Source: Nitrospirota bacterium (GTDB lineage: Bacteria; Nitrospirota; Thermodesulfovibrionia; UBA6902). From it: DNA of 32,984 nt. Where the stretch lies: NCBI GenBank assembly GCA_016222915.1, contig JACRQA010000156.1:1-32984 (forward strand). The letters are read 5' to 3'. The notes under the pieces were generated by a model. It was not told the origin of the DNA. It did no database searches and saw only the letters and a program-made list of their open reading frames with translations. Made by a program: the position numbers and the translations under genes. Positions 23,296 through 30,947 of this stretch are shown here, piece after piece (within the stretch, counting starts at the first letter, position 1; each line of letters begins with the position of its first letter).

Positions 23296-23980
23296 CGTGT
23301 CTGAGTATGAAGACGCCATTGAAATCGTCAGGAAGTTCAAGGGTCATATAGACACTTTCAAAATCGGCTCTGAGCTTTTTACCTCTGTCGGCCCACGGAT
23401 CGTTAAAGAAATCCATTTGATGGGGAAGAAGGTGTTTCTTGACCTGAAGTTTCACGATATTCCAAATACAGTCGCCAAATCAGCTCTGGCAGCTGCAAAT
23501 CTTGGTGTGTTTATGTTTAATGTACATACCCTTGGGGGCCTTGCAATGATGAAGCATACTGCTGAAACTCTCAACAGATTTTGCCTTGAACAAAATATGG
23601 ACAGGCCTAGGCTTATCGGAGTGACAATACTGACCAGTATAAACCAGGAAGCGCTCCGGGATGAACTCAGTGTCCCTGTGCATATGAATACACAGGTCAA
23701 GCATCTTGCCGGACTGGCGCAGAGGGCGGGACTGGACGGGGTGGTAGCTTCTCCACAGGACGCGGAGATGATCCGGTCGCGTTTCGGCAAGGGGTTTCTG
23801 ATAGTCACCCCCGGGATCAGGCCTTCATGGTCTGAAATGGATGATCAGAAGCGGGCCATGACCCCAAGAAAGGCCATCCAGCAGGGGGCCGATTATCTTG
23901 TAATCGGAAGGGCCATTACATCCCAGCCTGATCCAATCGGCGCTTTGAGAAGAATTGAAGAAGAGATAGCCGATCTTTAA
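23261..23980 (+). CDS. pyrF: Orotidine 5'-phosphate decarboxylase
   Basis: This enzyme makes UMP in pyrimidine synthesis. The 239-residue TIM barrel is complete: RIILALDVSEYEDAIEIV, the DTFKIGSELF strand, the catalytic VFLDLKFHDIPNTV (Lys and Asp charge network), FNVHTLGG, GVTILTSI, DGVVASPQDA and TPGIRPSW, ending in DYLVIGRAITSQPDP for phosphate binding. Group I (bacterial) OMP decarboxylase signatures are intact. The start ATGGAACCC lies within the end of the NUDIX gene. A 50-base gap separates it from the chorismate enzyme gene, where only a ten-codon ATG frame is seen. Confidence 0.95.
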   Translation: MEPRDRIILALDVSEYEDAIEIVRKFKGHIDTFKIGSELFTSVGPRIVKEIHLMGKKVFLDLKFHDIPNTVAKSALAAANLGVFMFNVHTLGGLAMMKHTAETLNRFCLEQNMDRPRLIGVTILTSINQEALRDELSVPVHMNTQVKHLAGLAQRAGLDGVVASPQDAEMIRSRFGKGFLIVTPGIRPSWSEMDDQKRAMTPRKAIQQGADYLVIGRAITSQPDPIGALRRIEEEIADL

Positions 23981-24030
23981 TTTAATCGGGAGCGGACCTC
24001 GTACCATGCCAATGAAAATTCCAAAACCCA

Positions 24031-25518
24031 ATGCTTAATTTCTCCCCATCCAGAATTGAATTCGCAACAAGAGCGAGTAGCGGCAATATTTCCCCTGTCT
24101 ACACGGAATTGCCTTTCTCATCACCGCAACGGATTTACGAGCAACTAGATGCCCCATTCAGTGTCCTCCTTGAGAGCATTAAAGGTCCGGAGAAAATCGC
24201 CAGATACTCTTTTATCGGGACAGGACCGTTTCTAGTTTTCAAGGCAAAGGACGGGAAGGTTGAAGTAAGCTGTAAAGGCAGGGAGACCGAATATTCCACA
24301 CACCCTCTTAGAAAACTGAAAGACCTGATGGACCGTTACAGGAGCAATGCGCCTGAAGACCTCCCTCCATTTGCCGGAGGAGCAGCCGGGATGATCAGCT
24401 ATGATTTTGTCCACTATTTTGAAAAACTGCCGAAGACCGCCATTGATGACCTTAATATCCCGGACGCGCATTTTATGATGTTTGATACCATCATTGCCTT
24501 TGACCATAAGCTCAGTAAGACATATATCCTGTCTTGTCCTGCCGCCGCTGAACTTGTCACCGGGTCCGTTTCAAATATAGATGACTGGGGTCTTTATTAT
24601 GATAAGGCCTGTGAAAAAATCAGCAGTCTTCACAAAAAGATTCTATTCGGAACAGCGAAGGATAGTATAGCCGGAGGCAAACTGAACACCTCGATTGAAA
24701 TCCGGCACGAGATGGGGAAAAAGAATTACATGGACATAGTCAAGCGGGCAAAGGAATACATAAAGGCAGGGGACATATTCCAGGCAAACCTTTCACAGAG
24801 GGTATCAGCGCACATAGGAGATGTGAAGCCCTGGCAGATATACAAAGTCTTAAGCGGGATTAATCCGTCCCCGTTTGCCGGATATATGAATATTGGAGAT
24901 TACAGCATCGCAAGCTCATCTCCTGAGAGGCTGGTAAGGGTCACCGGCAATATCGTAGAAACAAGACCGATTGCAGGGACACGACCGAGGGGAGAGAACG
25001 CCGAGGGCGACATGCGCATGAAGACCGACCTCTTGCTGAATGAGAAAGAAAGAGCGGAACATCTCATGCTGATTGACCTTGAGCGGAACGACCTGGGCAA
25101 GATTTCGGATTACAGCACAGTAGAAGTTGATGAGCTTATGATTACGGAAGAATATTCCCATGTCATCCATATTGTTTCAAACATTAGGGGTGTTCTGGCA
25201 AAAGGCAGGGATTGCTTTGATGCCATAAAGGCCACATTCCCCGGGGGCACAATAACGGGGGTACCCAAAGTACGGTGCATGGAAATCATTGACGAGCTTG
25301 AACCGGTTGTTCGGGGGCCCTACACCGGCTCTATCGGGTATATAAGCTTCACCGGCGATATGGACCTGAACATAATCATAAGGACGTTTGTGATAAAGGA
25401 CAATGTCGCCTATGTACAGGCAGGCGCGGGCATAGTGGCTGATTCAGACCCGGAGAGGGAGTATTATGAGACGCTGAAAAAGGCGGAGGCACTGATAAAG
25501 ACGCTGGAAGTCCTTTAA
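24031..25518 (+). CDS. Anthranilate synthase component I family (TrpE or PabB)
   Basis: The 495-residue protein is a full chorismate-binding enzyme. The N-terminal domain has NISPVYTELPFSS and FSVLLESIKGPEKIARYSFIG, where LLES-x-RYSF is the tryptophan-feedback region in TrpE. The catalytic domain has AGDIFQANLSQRVSAH, the GTRPRGE loop, LIDLERNDLGK, VEVDELM, FPGGTITGVPKVRCMEIIDELEP and QAGAGIVADSDPEREYYETL. FPGGTITG is closer to aminodeoxychorismate synthases, whereas LLES fits TrpE, so I do not choose. No trpG/pabA glutaminase or other trp genes are nearby. It converges with the BPL_N gene, their ends overlapping by four bases. Confidence 0.88.
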   Translation: MLNFSPSRIEFATRASSGNISPVYTELPFSSPQRIYEQLDAPFSVLLESIKGPEKIARYSFIGTGPFLVFKAKDGKVEVSCKGRETEYSTHPLRKLKDLMDRYRSNAPEDLPPFAGGAAGMISYDFVHYFEKLPKTAIDDLNIPDAHFMMFDTIIAFDHKLSKTYILSCPAAAELVTGSVSNIDDWGLYYDKACEKISSLHKKILFGTAKDSIAGGKLNTSIEIRHEMGKKNYMDIVKRAKEYIKAGDIFQANLSQRVSAHIGDVKPWQIYKVLSGINPSPFAGYMNIGDYSIASSSPERLVRVTGNIVETRPIAGTRPRGENAEGDMRMKTDLLLNEKERAEHLMLIDLERNDLGKISDYSTVEVDELMITEEYSHVIHIVSNIRGVLAKGRDCFDAIKATFPGGTITGVPKVRCMEIIDELEPVVRGPYTGSIGYISFTGDMDLNIIIRTFVIKDNVAYVQAGAGIVADSDPEREYYETLKKAEALIKTLEVL

Positions 25519-26849
25519 GTCAATAATGAAAATAACAACTTATCAATCTCATCAAGCAACTCCTTGAATTTCCCGCCGTGACTTTTTGACTCGGAGAATA
25601 ATTCTATCCTTAATTTTTTGATCTCCGGGTCATCACATCTTTCATAGGTAATGTGTCCTTTTTGTAATGCATGGCGTTCAAGAAGCAGAAGCTTTTTGGC
25701 CTTCTCCACAAAGGGCACGAGTACATCTTTTATTTCATCAAGTTGTTTGTCTGTTATCTGTGCCCTGTGTTCTGCAATCTGCACACTAATCGCTTTCATC
25801 ATTATGTATAACGTATTGTATTCAAGCCCCCGGACACCGCGCCGCCATTGAAGGAGCATGGAATTTCTCCAGAACCAGAGGAAATTCCGCTCCCCGAGAG
25901 AGATCAACTCAGCGCACATTGTGAAAAATTCCGGCACCCCGTCACATCCCCCCCTGCCCCCCTTTTCTAAAGAGGGGATGAACCGGCTGCGTCCGTGTTC
26001 TGTGCTCTGTGTTCTGTTGTCCGTCTGTTCTCCTGTCAGATATTCCCACAAATTCAATAACACATGCTGCCCGTTAATATCGTCGGGAGTATCAAAATGC
26101 ACAAGGGATAAAATGACCTTCCCTTTACCATACATGCCTTCAATGACAGCCGGCTCATTTTTAAGTCTGTTGGGATTAAGGTTTATCTGATAAACTTTTT
26201 CGAGCTCTTCCCACCGGCTGTCAGACCCGACATCTCCGACATTCAAATCCGAACTGAAGGCATCCGGCAGGGCGTCGCCGTACTTTGCGAGTATCTTTAT
26301 GTTGTCATCATCGATTATAAATTGCGACGGCCACCAAGCGTGAAACACGAGTTTAGAGTTCGGAGTTCGGAGTTCGGAGTTGCTCCCCCCCTTAATAAGG
26401 GGGGGCTGGGGGGGTAGTTTATCCCACATCGTATGCTTAGTAATATTCAGACATATTTTCCCGCTGAAACTCGGCACTCTTTCCTTGGTCGGTCTTCGCT
26501 TGATATTCAACAAACCGATGCCGTCTTTGCCTGTCGTCGCCAGCCCTGCGCCGCCGCAGAAACCAAGATAACTGCCGCCATCGGAGACGAAATCCCGGAT
26601 GGCCGCTGCGCCGGTTTCACCGAGCGCCTTGATTTTATTGGATGCCCACCCACCCGGTACAAAAAGCATTTTATATTTATTCAGTGCCCCGGTCTTTATG
26701 TCTTCAGCTCTAATAAGATCAAAGGGAAGGCCAAGACCTGTCAGTGCCCTATATGCCATGAGGCCCCAGAGGAATGATTCGTCCCAGAGAAAGGCGACCT
26801 TATGAGTTGAGAGTTGGGAGTTAGAAGTTAAGAGTTCTGAATCTTGCAT
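25515..26849 (-). CDS. BPL_N domain (biotin-protein-ligase N-terminal, glutamine amidotransferase-like) protein, rich in inserted repeats
   Basis: The recognisable body is the BPL_N domain: KVAFLWDESFLWGLMAYRALTGLGLPFD, MLFVPGGWASNKIKAL, FVSDGGSYLGFCGGAGLA and later VFHAWWPSQF, KGKVILSLVHFDTPDD. The Cys of GFCGG is at the amidotransferase nucleophile position. A C-terminal helical region of about 130 residues ends in ELLDEIDKLLFSLL. Between these parts are insert-like segments made by repeats (PPQPPLIKGG, SELRTPNSKL, PSLEKGGRGG, TQSTEHGRSR, AEHRAQITD). The ORF track begins at a TTG at 26855; I prefer ATG 26849, but the start itself lies in a heptamer array. It follows cbiH by a short gap and likely belongs to the cobalamin operon; the function is unknown. 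Confidence 0.7.
   Translation of the reverse strand: MQDSELLTSNSQLSTHKVAFLWDESFLWGLMAYRALTGLGLPFDLIRAEDIKTGALNKYKMLFVPGGWASNKIKALGETGAAAIRDFVSDGGSYLGFCGGAGLATTGKDGIGLLNIKRRPTKERVPSFSGKICLNITKHTMWDKLPPQPPLIKGGSNSELRTPNSKLVFHAWWPSQFIIDDDNIKILAKYGDALPDAFSSDLNVGDVGSDSRWEELEKVYQINLNPNRLKNEPAVIEGMYGKGKVILSLVHFDTPDDINGQHVLLNLWEYLTGEQTDNRTQSTEHGRSRFIPSLEKGGRGGCDGVPEFFTMCAELISLGERNFLWFWRNSMLLQWRRGVRGLEYNTLYIMMKAISVQIAEHRAQITDKQLDEIKDVLVPFVEKAKKLLLLERHALQKGHITYERCDDPEIKKLRIELFSESKSHGGKFKELLDEIDKLLFSLLT
25751..25782. repeat. CTGTGNT-type heptamer repeats inside the BPL_N gene
   Basis: CTGTTAT, CTGTGCC, CTGTGTT, CTGCAAT and CTGC follow one another at 7-base steps and are translated as AEHRAQITDKQ on the minus strand. 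The copies are degenerate. Confidence 0.5.
25945..25980. repeat. C-run/G-run palindromic repeat, copy 1, inside the BPL_N gene
   Basis: CATCCCCCCCTGCCCCCC, a TTTTCTAAAGA centre and GGGGATG form an inverted structure with the same plan as the copy at 26385-26415 but in the other orientation. On the coding strand it reads IPSLEKGGRGG in frame. Confidence 0.6.
25989..26034. repeat. CTGTGNT-type heptamer repeats inside the BPL_N gene, second array
   Basis: Units such as CCGTGTT, CTGTGCT, CTGTGTT, CTGTTGT and CCGTCTG run at 7-base steps. The coding strand reads EQTDNRTQSTEHGRS in frame. The unit matches the array at 25751. Confidence 0.6.
26352..26382. repeat. GAGTTCG heptamer repeats inside the BPL_N gene
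   Basis: TTTAGAGTT is followed by three CGGAGTT units. The coding strand reads SELRTPNSKL in frame. It directly abuts the C-run/G-run palindrome. Confidence 0.7.
26385..26415. repeat. C-run/G-run palindromic repeat, copy 2, inside the BPL_N gene
   Basis: CCCCCCCTTA and TAAGGGGGGG are perfect 10-base arms around one A, followed by CTGGGGGGG. The coding strand reads PPQPPLIKGG in frame. Confidence 0.7.
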
Positions 26850-26878
26850 CTTCAATGTTGAATGTTAAATTTTATACT
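26804..26878. repeat. AACTCnn/AACATTn heptamer array covering the BPL_N start codon
   Basis: On the minus strand the series AACATTC, AACATTG, AAGATGC, AAGATTC, then AACTTCT, AACTCCC, AACTCTC, AACTCAT runs at near 7-base steps from just after the cbiH stop into the BPL_N coding sequence. Both candidate start codons (TTG 26855, ATG 26849) lie inside it. Confidence 0.6.
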
Positions 26879-27653
26879 TCGTTGAATATCCCCTCGGCGT
26901 CACCATCCGGCCCTGCCATGTGAATGTGTTCGTGTTGCCGATGATGACTGTGCTCTGCATGTCTATTTCGTTATCGAGCATATTTTGCAGGTCTGTCACG
27001 GCCACTGTTTCATTCTCTCTTGAAGCGCCTGTCACAATCCCGACCGGGGTCTCAGGACTTCTATGCTTTAGAATAATGTCCCTCGCCTTTTTAATATGGT
27101 CCTGCCTGCCCTTGCTCTTTGGATTATAAATGACGATCACAAAGTCAGCGGAGGCAGCTGCTTCAAGCCGCTTCTCGATTAATTCCCATGGAGTAAGGAG
27201 GTCGCTTAAACTAATTGAAGCGAAGTCGTGCATTAGAGGCGCACCAAGTCGTGAAGCACAGGCAGAAAGCGCAGGGATGCCGGGGATGATTTCAATATCG
27301 ACTTGCGGTAGGGGCACGGCGCGCCGTGCCCCTACAACCTTTTGCTGACCAAATACTATCTCAAACACCAACCCCGCCATTGCATAAATTCCCGGATCAC
27401 CGCTGCAGATGACAGCGACTGTTTTCCCGTCCTGCGCAAGTTCCACTGCCTTCGCGCACCTGTCCACTTCCTGCCGCATGCCGGATGACATTACCTTTTT
27501 CTCCTTGATAAGGTCCTGTATCAGATCGAGATATGTTTTATAGCCGACTATGATATCTGCGTCTTGGATTGCCTTTTTTGCAGCGGGTGTAATATGGTCC
27601 GGACTGCCGGGCCCTATCCCTACAACGTTAATTTTGCCTTTGCGATTGCTAAT
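26865..27653 (-). CDS. cbiH: Precorrin-3B C17-methyltransferase type (CbiH/CobJ), non-canonical start
   Basis: CbiH/CobJ methylates C17 and contracts the corrin ring. The ORF track begins at an internal Met (27491), but the frame carries the family N-terminus upstream: KINVVGIGPGSPDHITPAAKKAIQDADIIVGYKTYLDLI. Later motifs are VAVICSGDPGIYAMAGLV, EIIPGIPALSACASRLGAPLMHDFASISLSD, FVIVIYNPKSKGR and VGIVTGASRENE. No ATG, GTG or TTG exists between the preceding in-frame stop and KINVVG. An ATT at 27653 with AAGGGGG about 8 bases upstream is the best candidate start; it lies inside the cbiG end (34-base overlap). A palindrome inside adds VGARRAVPL in frame near residue 115. Confidence 0.85.
   Translation of the reverse strand: MSNRKGKINVVGIGPGSPDHITPAAKKAIQDADIIVGYKTYLDLIQDLIKEKKVMSSGMRQEVDRCAKAVELAQDGKTVAVICSGDPGIYAMAGLVFEIVFGQQKVVGARRAVPLPQVDIEIIPGIPALSACASRLGAPLMHDFASISLSDLLTPWELIEKRLEAAASADFVIVIYNPKSKGRQDHIKKARDIILKHRSPETPVGIVTGASRENETVAVTDLQNMLDNEIDMQSTVIIGNTNTFTWQGRMVTPRGYSTKYKI
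27308..27335. repeat. GGCGCGCC palindrome inside cbiH
   Basis: Perfect 28-base palindrome of arms GTAGGGGCACGGCG and CGCCGTGCCCCTAC. It is read in frame on the minus strand as VGARRAVPL, between VFGQQKV and the conserved EIIPGIPALSA, where the family has no such segment. Confidence 0.9.
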
Positions 27654-28681
27654 GTTACATTCCCCCTTTTTACTTTTGGAATAATTACATCGACCCTGTC
27701 AGACACCTGTCTCGCCGCCAATACAGCGGCAGGCTCGGATACCGCAACTGCACCGGTTGCGGCTTTGACCAGTTTCGATCCTTTAATGCCCATCTCAGTA
27801 GCCACTGTATTCAGTGTGTCTCCCGGGAAAAAGCTGAGCGGAAGTCTATTGTATTCAGCGAACTCAAGCAATCCCTTTTCATCATTCTTCAGATCGATGG
27901 AGGCAATGCCTGTTATGGAATGAGCGGACAGCCTGCTTTTTTTCAGAAGCGATGTGAATTCATTTTGGATTTCTTTTTTTGTTGTGCCTCTGTTGCAGCC
28001 TATACCCGCGAAAAGGTTCCGGGGTCTCAGGTAAAGGGCCTTCCTTTTGTATAGTTCTTCAGAAATTATTATTTCAGCTTTATCCGATGATTCAACGATG
28101 TTAAATTCGTCCGGCGCTTCCGGCAGGAAGATGGAATTGCCTGTATACACCTTTACGCTCTTACCGTTTACAATCTTCGCGCTCAGCTGCTTAAGCCTCT
28201 CACAATCCTCCACATAAAGGCCTCTCTCATTTGCCCATATATCCAGCGCTATCTTGCTCTGCACGTCCGAAGCAGTTGTGATCACTGCCTGAGCGCCAAG
28301 GAAGTTCGCTATCTCTCCAGCCAGTTTGTTTGCCCCGCCAAGATGACCGCTCAGGAGACTGATGGCATACCGCCCCTTTTCATCAAGGACAATAACCGCA
28401 GGATCAGTCTTTTTATCTTTCAGTAGCGGGGCTATTGTTCTGATGACAATACCCGTTGCCATGATAAAGATGAGGTTCTTGCACTCATGCCATTGTAGGG
28501 GCACGGCGCGCCGTGCCCCTACGGACGTAAATTTGACAATCCGAGCGTCAGGGTAAAGTCCTTTCAGTTTCTGGGCTAACTTTAAGCCGTTGTCCGTAAT
28601 AAAAAAGATACTGGTAGGGGCAATCGTTTTTCTGACCCCTGACCCCTGATCCCTGACCCCTTTTTTATTTCCTGTACTCAT
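27620..28681 (-). CDS. cbiG: Cobalt-precorrin-5A hydrolase (CbiG)
   Basis: CbiG opens the lactone of cobalt-precorrin-5A and releases acetaldehyde in anaerobic cobalamin synthesis. The 353-residue protein has the N-terminal domain (IFFITDNGLKLAQKL), the middle LIFIMATGIVIRTIAPLLKDKKTDPAVIVLDEKGRYAISLLSGHLGGANKLA, and the C-terminal cobalamin-synthesis G domain LFAGIGCNRGTTKKEIQ and LPLSFFPGDTLN. Two repeat insertions are in frame: GVRDQGSGVRKT near the N-terminus, from TGACCCC heptamers, and VGARRAVPLQW from the 28-base palindrome. Conserved motifs flank both without interruption. It overlaps cbiF by 17 bases and cbiH by 34. Confidence 0.93.
   Translation of the reverse strand: MSTGNKKGVRDQGSGVRKTIAPTSIFFITDNGLKLAQKLKGLYPDARIVKFTSVGARRAVPLQWHECKNLIFIMATGIVIRTIAPLLKDKKTDPAVIVLDEKGRYAISLLSGHLGGANKLAGEIANFLGAQAVITTASDVQSKIALDIWANERGLYVEDCERLKQLSAKIVNGKSVKVYTGNSIFLPEAPDEFNIVESSDKAEIIISEELYKRKALYLRPRNLFAGIGCNRGTTKKEIQNEFTSLLKKSRLSAHSITGIASIDLKNDEKGLLEFAEYNRLPLSFFPGDTLNTVATEMGIKGSKLVKAATGAVAVSEPAAVLAARQVSDRVDVIIPKVKRGNVTLAIAKAKLTL
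28495..28522. repeat. GGCGCGCC palindrome inside cbiG
   Basis: The same perfect 28-base palindrome as in cbiH, base for base, read as VGARRAVPL between RIVKFTS and the conserved CKNLIFIMATG. Confidence 0.92.
28632..28660. repeat. TGACCCC heptamer array inside cbiG
   Basis: Units TGACCCC, TGACCCC, TGATCCC and TGACCCC. The coding strand reads GVRDQGSGVRK in frame, eight codons after the start. Confidence 0.85.
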
Positions 28682-29423
28682 GTTTAAAGTCCTTATGATA
28701 AAGCTTCGATTCTCTCCCCAGCTTTTCTTCAGATGCCCTCAATGCTTCGCCAACATAAATCAATGCGGTCTTTTTGATCCCGGCTTCTTTGACTTTCTCT
28801 GCAATGTCCCTTAAAGTTCCACGTACGAGCCGTTCTTCCGGCCATGATACCCTTTCAATTACAACAACAGGGGTATCTTCAGGATAACCTTCAAGCAGTT
28901 CATCTCTGACTTTTTCAATCATGCCCGCGCTTAGAAATATCACCATCGACGCCCCGTGCTTTGCCAGAGCGGAGAGTTTCTCTTTTTCCGGCACGGGAGT
29001 TCTTCCCTCAATGCGTGTAAAGATCACAGTCTGGCTGATTTCAGGGATAGTCAGCTCCTGCCCTAAAAGCGCCGCGCCTGCCATAGCAGATGACACGCCG
29101 GGAACAACTTCGTAAGGGATATCAAGTTCACGGAGCCTTTCTATCTGCTCTGAGATCGCGCTGTAAAAGGACGGGTCGCCGGTGTGGAGCCTTACAATAA
29201 GCTTCCCCTGATTTTTCTGAATCACATTTATTATCTCATCCAGCGTCATGCCCGCAGAGTCATGTATTTCTGCTCTGATTCCATCCAGAAGGGCAGGGTT
29301 CACCAGGCTCCCTGCGTAAATCACGACATCCGCCGTGTCAAGCAGCTTCCTGCCCCTGACGGTAATCAGCTCAGGATCACCAGCGCCTGCGCCTACAAAG
29401 TATATTTTATTTTTCTTCGTCAC
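28665..29423 (-). CDS. cbiF: Precorrin-4 / cobalt-precorrin-4 C11-methyltransferase
   Basis: CbiF/CobM adds the C11 methyl group from SAM. The 252-residue tetrapyrrole methylase has IYFVGAGAGDPELITVRGRKLL, DVVIYAGSLVNPALL, VRLHTGDPSFYSAISEQIERL, VVPGVSSAMAGAALLGQELTIPEISQTVIFTR and a final MVIFLSAGMIEKV. These are family hallmarks of CbiF, including the AGSLVNP segment. No insertion repeat is seen here, in contrast to its neighbours, apart from its last bases near the cbiG start. It overlaps the HD-domain gene by 17 bases and cbiG by 17. Confidence 0.96.
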   Translation of the reverse strand: MTKKNKIYFVGAGAGDPELITVRGRKLLDTADVVIYAGSLVNPALLDGIRAEIHDSAGMTLDEIINVIQKNQGKLIVRLHTGDPSFYSAISEQIERLRELDIPYEVVPGVSSAMAGAALLGQELTIPEISQTVIFTRIEGRTPVPEKEKLSALAKHGASMVIFLSAGMIEKVRDELLEGYPEDTPVVVIERVSWPEERLVRGTLRDIAEKVKEAGIKKTALIYVGEALRASEEKLGRESKLYHKDFKHEYRK

Positions 29424-30204
29424 TGTTTAACCTCTGGGATATGTATTCCCTCAAGACCTGCGCTGCAGCCAGAATATCTTCAGTCTGAGGAAGCTTGTTA
29501 ATAATACTATTCACATAATTTCGTTCCTGTAAAAGTCTGACAGACTCTTTGAAATGCATATCATATACCCATGACAACTTCATCAATTTGAAATCATTCA
29601 CACTTCTGATATTTGAATACGAAGCAACATGCTTATTGATTATGCATGAAATCATGACCTTTGAATATTCAGGGACATCAGGCATCCTGAAAGCGGTAGC
29701 GGACGCCCTCTTTTCAACAGGGCTTTCATAATACTCGATGAAGACACGGAAGATGTCCACCTTGTCCGCGTCACGGATGAGCTTCAGAAACAAAACCACC
29801 TCGCTGTCCAGCACAGTCGGTATTGCAAATGCATTGTGAAACTTCACGGCCTGAATTATCAATTGCTGTTCATCAACGGGAAGCCGTTGCAGGACCTTCT
29901 CCTCAACCAGTATCCTTGATCCGAGCAGTCCGTGATTAAGAGAAATAGAGTCCCTGAATGTTTTGTATTTCGTATATTGCCGGAACCTCCCGACATCATG
30001 GAAAAGGGCCACAGCTTCAGCCAGTCTCACCTGGTTGCCGTCAAGTGACGAGCCCTCGGCAATTTTGACGATATTCCTGCATACATTATCAGTATGCTCC
30101 ACCTTCAGTAGTATGTTCTTCTGGTCTTCGTTATCAGGGGAATAATAAGACCGGGTGTAATCCGCAAACCAGCTTTTAAAATATATCAGGTCATCCTGTG
30201 TCAT
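29407..30204 (-). CDS. HD-domain phosphohydrolase
   Basis: The 265-residue protein has the HD superfamily metal site in order: His in KVEHTDNVC, the HD pair in VALFHDVGRFRQYTKYKTF, and a later Asp in LKLIRDADKVDIFRVFIEYY. NHGLLGSRILVEE is also typical of HD phosphohydrolases. HD proteins cleave phosphate monoesters or diesters, including nucleotides; the substrate here cannot be read. It sits in the middle of the cobalamin genes, overlapping cbiL by four bases (ATGA) and cbiF by 17, so it is a fixed part of the operon. No repeat insertions are seen. Confidence 0.85.
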   Translation of the reverse strand: MTQDDLIYFKSWFADYTRSYYSPDNEDQKNILLKVEHTDNVCRNIVKIAEGSSLDGNQVRLAEAVALFHDVGRFRQYTKYKTFRDSISLNHGLLGSRILVEEKVLQRLPVDEQQLIIQAVKFHNAFAIPTVLDSEVVLFLKLIRDADKVDIFRVFIEYYESPVEKRASATAFRMPDVPEYSKVMISCIINKHVASYSNIRSVNDFKLMKLSWVYDMHFKESVRLLQERNYVNSIINKLPQTEDILAAAQVLREYISQRLNSDEEK

Positions 30205-30947
30205 TTTCTCACGATCACCATTGAAAAGTAATTTAATCCTTCCTGTTTTATCTTCGTGATGTCCCGGTATATTATTTCATCCTCCATGCCGGCCCTTGAA
30301 ACGCAGACAGCCCTGCCTATGAGGCCCATTTCACGAAGCAGCTTTGTTATTTCATCGAGCACCTTGTTCACCTTCATGAGCACCACGGTATCGAACATCT
30401 CCAGGGTCGCCTTCAGGTTGTCCAGGTAATTTGCCGGGAGAATAGCGATCCTCTCATTCCCAAGCCCCAGGGAAATATTCGCCCTCGCAGCTGATGCATT
30501 TATGGAAGATACGCCGGGAATTATCTGAATGCTCAGGTCAGGCTGGAGTTCAATGAGTTTATCGTATAGATAAAAAAACGTGCTGTAGATCGTGGGATCG
30601 CCGAGCGTTAGAAAAGCGATATCATTTCCTTTCCTGAGCCTGCTCAAGATTGTTTCAGATATTTGATGCCATTTATCATCAAGATTCAAATCTGGATTAT
30701 CTAATCCTTGACCCTTGCCCCTTGACCCTTGCCCCATAGTTTTTTTCATAGGAAAATGCGCCTCAATAATCTCCTTCCCCTCAAGACTCACCGCCCTTTC
30801 AACAATCGACAGGGCAAGGCTGCTGCCTTCCTCCCGGCCTTTCGGGACGCAGAGCACAGGGGATTCCTTAATTATCCTCACAGCCTTCAGGGTCAAAAGT
30901 TCCGGGTCACCGGGGCCTATGCCGATTACGCTTAGTCTGCCTGTCAT
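30201..30947 (-). CDS. cbiL: Precorrin-2 / cobalt-factor-2 C20-methyltransferase
   Basis: CbiL/CobI adds the C20 methyl group early in corrin synthesis. The 248-residue sequence has LSVIGIGPGDPELLTLKAVRII, VLCVPKGREEGSSLALSIVE, DIAFLTLGDPTIYSTFFYL, IIPGVSSINASAARANISLGLGNERIAILP and VVLMKVNKVLDEI. The N-terminal GDPELLTLKA and the later GDPTIYST are the cofactor loops. A repeat array adds MGQGSRGKGQGLDN in frame before the LDDKWHQISETIL region, where other CbiL proteins have a short loop. It overlaps its neighbours (1 base with cbiET, 4 with the HD gene). Confidence 0.95.
   Translation of the reverse strand: MTGRLSVIGIGPGDPELLTLKAVRIIKESPVLCVPKGREEGSSLALSIVERAVSLEGKEIIEAHFPMKKTMGQGSRGKGQGLDNPDLNLDDKWHQISETILSRLRKGNDIAFLTLGDPTIYSTFFYLYDKLIELQPDLSIQIIPGVSSINASAARANISLGLGNERIAILPANYLDNLKATLEMFDTVVLMKVNKVLDEITKLLREMGLIGRAVCVSRAGMEDEIIYRDITKIKQEGLNYFSMVIVRK
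30706..30735. repeat. TTGACCC/TTGCCCC heptamer array inside cbiL
   Basis: Two TTGACCC and two TTGCCCC units alternate at 7-base steps. The coding strand reads GQGSRGKGQG in frame. Confidence 0.85.

Noticed and set aside
24006-24038. Leader peptide controlling the TrpE/PabB gene by attenuation.
   Set aside because: The ten-codon frame MPMKIPKPNA contains no Trp codon and no alternative hairpins are evident.
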